Below, piece by piece: positions 40,578 through 40,955 of a DNA stretch of 40,955 nucleotides. Location: IMG/VR virus record IMGVR_UViG_3300020385_000002, positions 1 to 40,955 of that record; one strand, 5' to 3'. The DNA comes from a virus. Below the pieces are notes generated by a model. The model saw nothing but the letters and a program-made list of their open reading frames with translations. It ran no database searches and was not told the origin of the DNA. How positions within the stretch are numbered: the first letter of the stretch is position 1; every line of letters begins with the position of its first letter. A program made the translations under genes and the position numbers.

Positions 40578-40589
40578 CTCCTTGGTAGT
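40578..40589 (-). promoter_or_regulatory. Repeated early-gene leader, copy C
   Basis: ACTACCAAGGAG (40589-40578, minus strand) lies 8 bases before the ArdC ATG and is identical to copies A and B. The wider match is CAACAACTACCAAGGAG. It fixes the ArdC start and belongs to the family of leaders shared by early genes. Confidence 0.7.
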
Positions 40590-40607
40590 TGTTGATTCGA
40601 TGCCCCA

Positions 40608-40635
40608 ATGATACACAGTGTCGGACACAGTGCAA
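40608..40635 (-). promoter_or_regulatory. Early sigma70-like promoter with embedded palindrome
   Basis: On the minus strand TTGCAC (40635-40630), a 16-base spacer and TATCAT (40613-40608) lie about 40 bases before the ArdC start. The spacer holds the inverted repeat GTGTC-C-GACAC (40618-40628) and overlaps two direct copies of CACTGTGT 12 bases apart. Promoter plus operator in one place suggests repression of the early operon in the lysogen, by an unidentified protein. Confidence 0.65.
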
Positions 40636-40878
40636 GCCATAGTGCAGTCTTTTCTTGTTTTCTTTTCGACGAATGAAAAAGGCAGATCCGGAAAGGTGTA
40701 AGCCGTTACATCGGATGACGCGTTGATGGCCTGGCATTCTGTCCTGGCCTGGCTGGCTGGCCTGGTTGCCCTGGCTGGCTGGCTGGCTTGGCTTGTCCTG
40801 GTCTTGAATAGACTCGAACCATAGCCAGGATATCGGCTCTTATTCCTAGCTGGCTGGATGTTGGGTAGATCCTGGCAA
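40636..40878. other. Non-coding control region, right part
   Basis: No gene with a ribosome binding site is seen between the early promoter and the terminal repeat. The central part (about 40728-40806) is a CCTGG/GGCTGG-rich repeat tract, and the rest is unique. Joined across the circle to bases 78-643, this forms the largest gene-free stretch of the genome and a candidate for origin, attachment or packaging signals. Confidence 0.55.
40728..40806. repeat. CCTGG/GGCTGG low-complexity repeat tract
   Basis: About 80 bases made almost entirely of CTGG units: CCTGG occurs at least five times and GGCTGGCTGG runs occur twice. It lies in the large intergenic gap. CCTGG is the Dcm/EcoRII recognition word. 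Such a short-period tract may come from slippage or act as protein-binding iterons; nothing decides between them here. Confidence 0.7.
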
Positions 40879-40955
40879 AGATTGTGTCTCTGATTGTGTC
40901 AATTCAGCAGGAAAAGACAATCCATCTTCCCGCGCGCGATCGCGCACGCGTGTGA
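40879..40955. repeat. Right copy of the 77-bp terminal direct repeat
   Basis: This is an exact copy of bases 1-77, starting with AGATTGTGTC and ending with CGCGTGTGA. Joined to the start, it makes the region between the ArdC gene and the rightward gene one continuous regulatory gap. True packaged ends cannot be told from the sequence alone. Confidence 0.95.

Noticed and set aside
40820-40850. GGTTCGAGTC word (minus strand) as a tRNA T-arm and attP core
   Set aside because: The flanking bases do not form the T stem and no acceptor or other arms are found.

Overview
The window looks like one complete genome of a T7-like podovirus. The first 77 bases are repeated exactly as the last 77 (1-77 = 40879-40955), so the contig closes into a circle of about 40.88 kb unique sequence. 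A single-subunit phage RNA polymerase next to a full T7-type virion set (portal, scaffold, gp10-like capsid, tail tubular proteins A and B, gp14/15/16-like internal proteins, T7-type terminase) places it near the Autographiviridae. RNA polymerase sits just before the structural genes, as in phiKMV-type genomes. The host cannot be named; AGGAG-type ribosome binding sites, sigma70-like promoters and this virion type suggest a Gram-negative bacterium.

Almost everything is read leftward (minus strand) in a tightly overlapping array. In transcription order: (i) early region 40569-37290: an ArdC-like antirestriction protein behind a strong promoter with a built-in palindrome, then small unknown proteins, several with a shared leader; (ii) a tyrosine integrase (37232-35919) with its own sigma70-like promoter, implying a temperate lifestyle; (iii) replication/recombination module 35697-29952: ERF-type annealing protein, Gp157/Gam-like protein, zinc-finger protein, SF2 helicase, TOPRIM primase, SprT-like metalloprotein, DUF1064-type nuclease, but no recognisable DNA polymerase; (iv) RNA polymerase 29955-27529; (v) virion and packaging genes 27507-1964, ending in HNH, holin-like and small basic proteins. 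One gene (644-916) runs rightward and ends in its own terminator. It lies across a roughly 950-base regulatory gap (40570-40878 joined to 78-643) from the ArdC gene.

The most notable finding is that the major capsid gene is split by two small ORF-less group I introns (23290-23535 and 22110-22323). Both fold as the subgroup IA2 type of the T4 td intron, with P3, P4, P7, P8 and P9 supported by base-pair covariation between the two copies. Splicing them restores a 391-residue gp10-like capsid protein with the conserved N- and C-terminal parts that the largest open frame lacks.

Other points: tandem gp11-like tail tubular A paralogues, a 2027-residue internal virion protein with a degenerate zincin motif (DEFGH instead of HExxH), a metallophosphoesterase with an altered first motif, clustered GACACA repeats around the 3' end of the integrase gene, and two genes of 34 and 38 codons that a 60-codon ORF cutoff misses.
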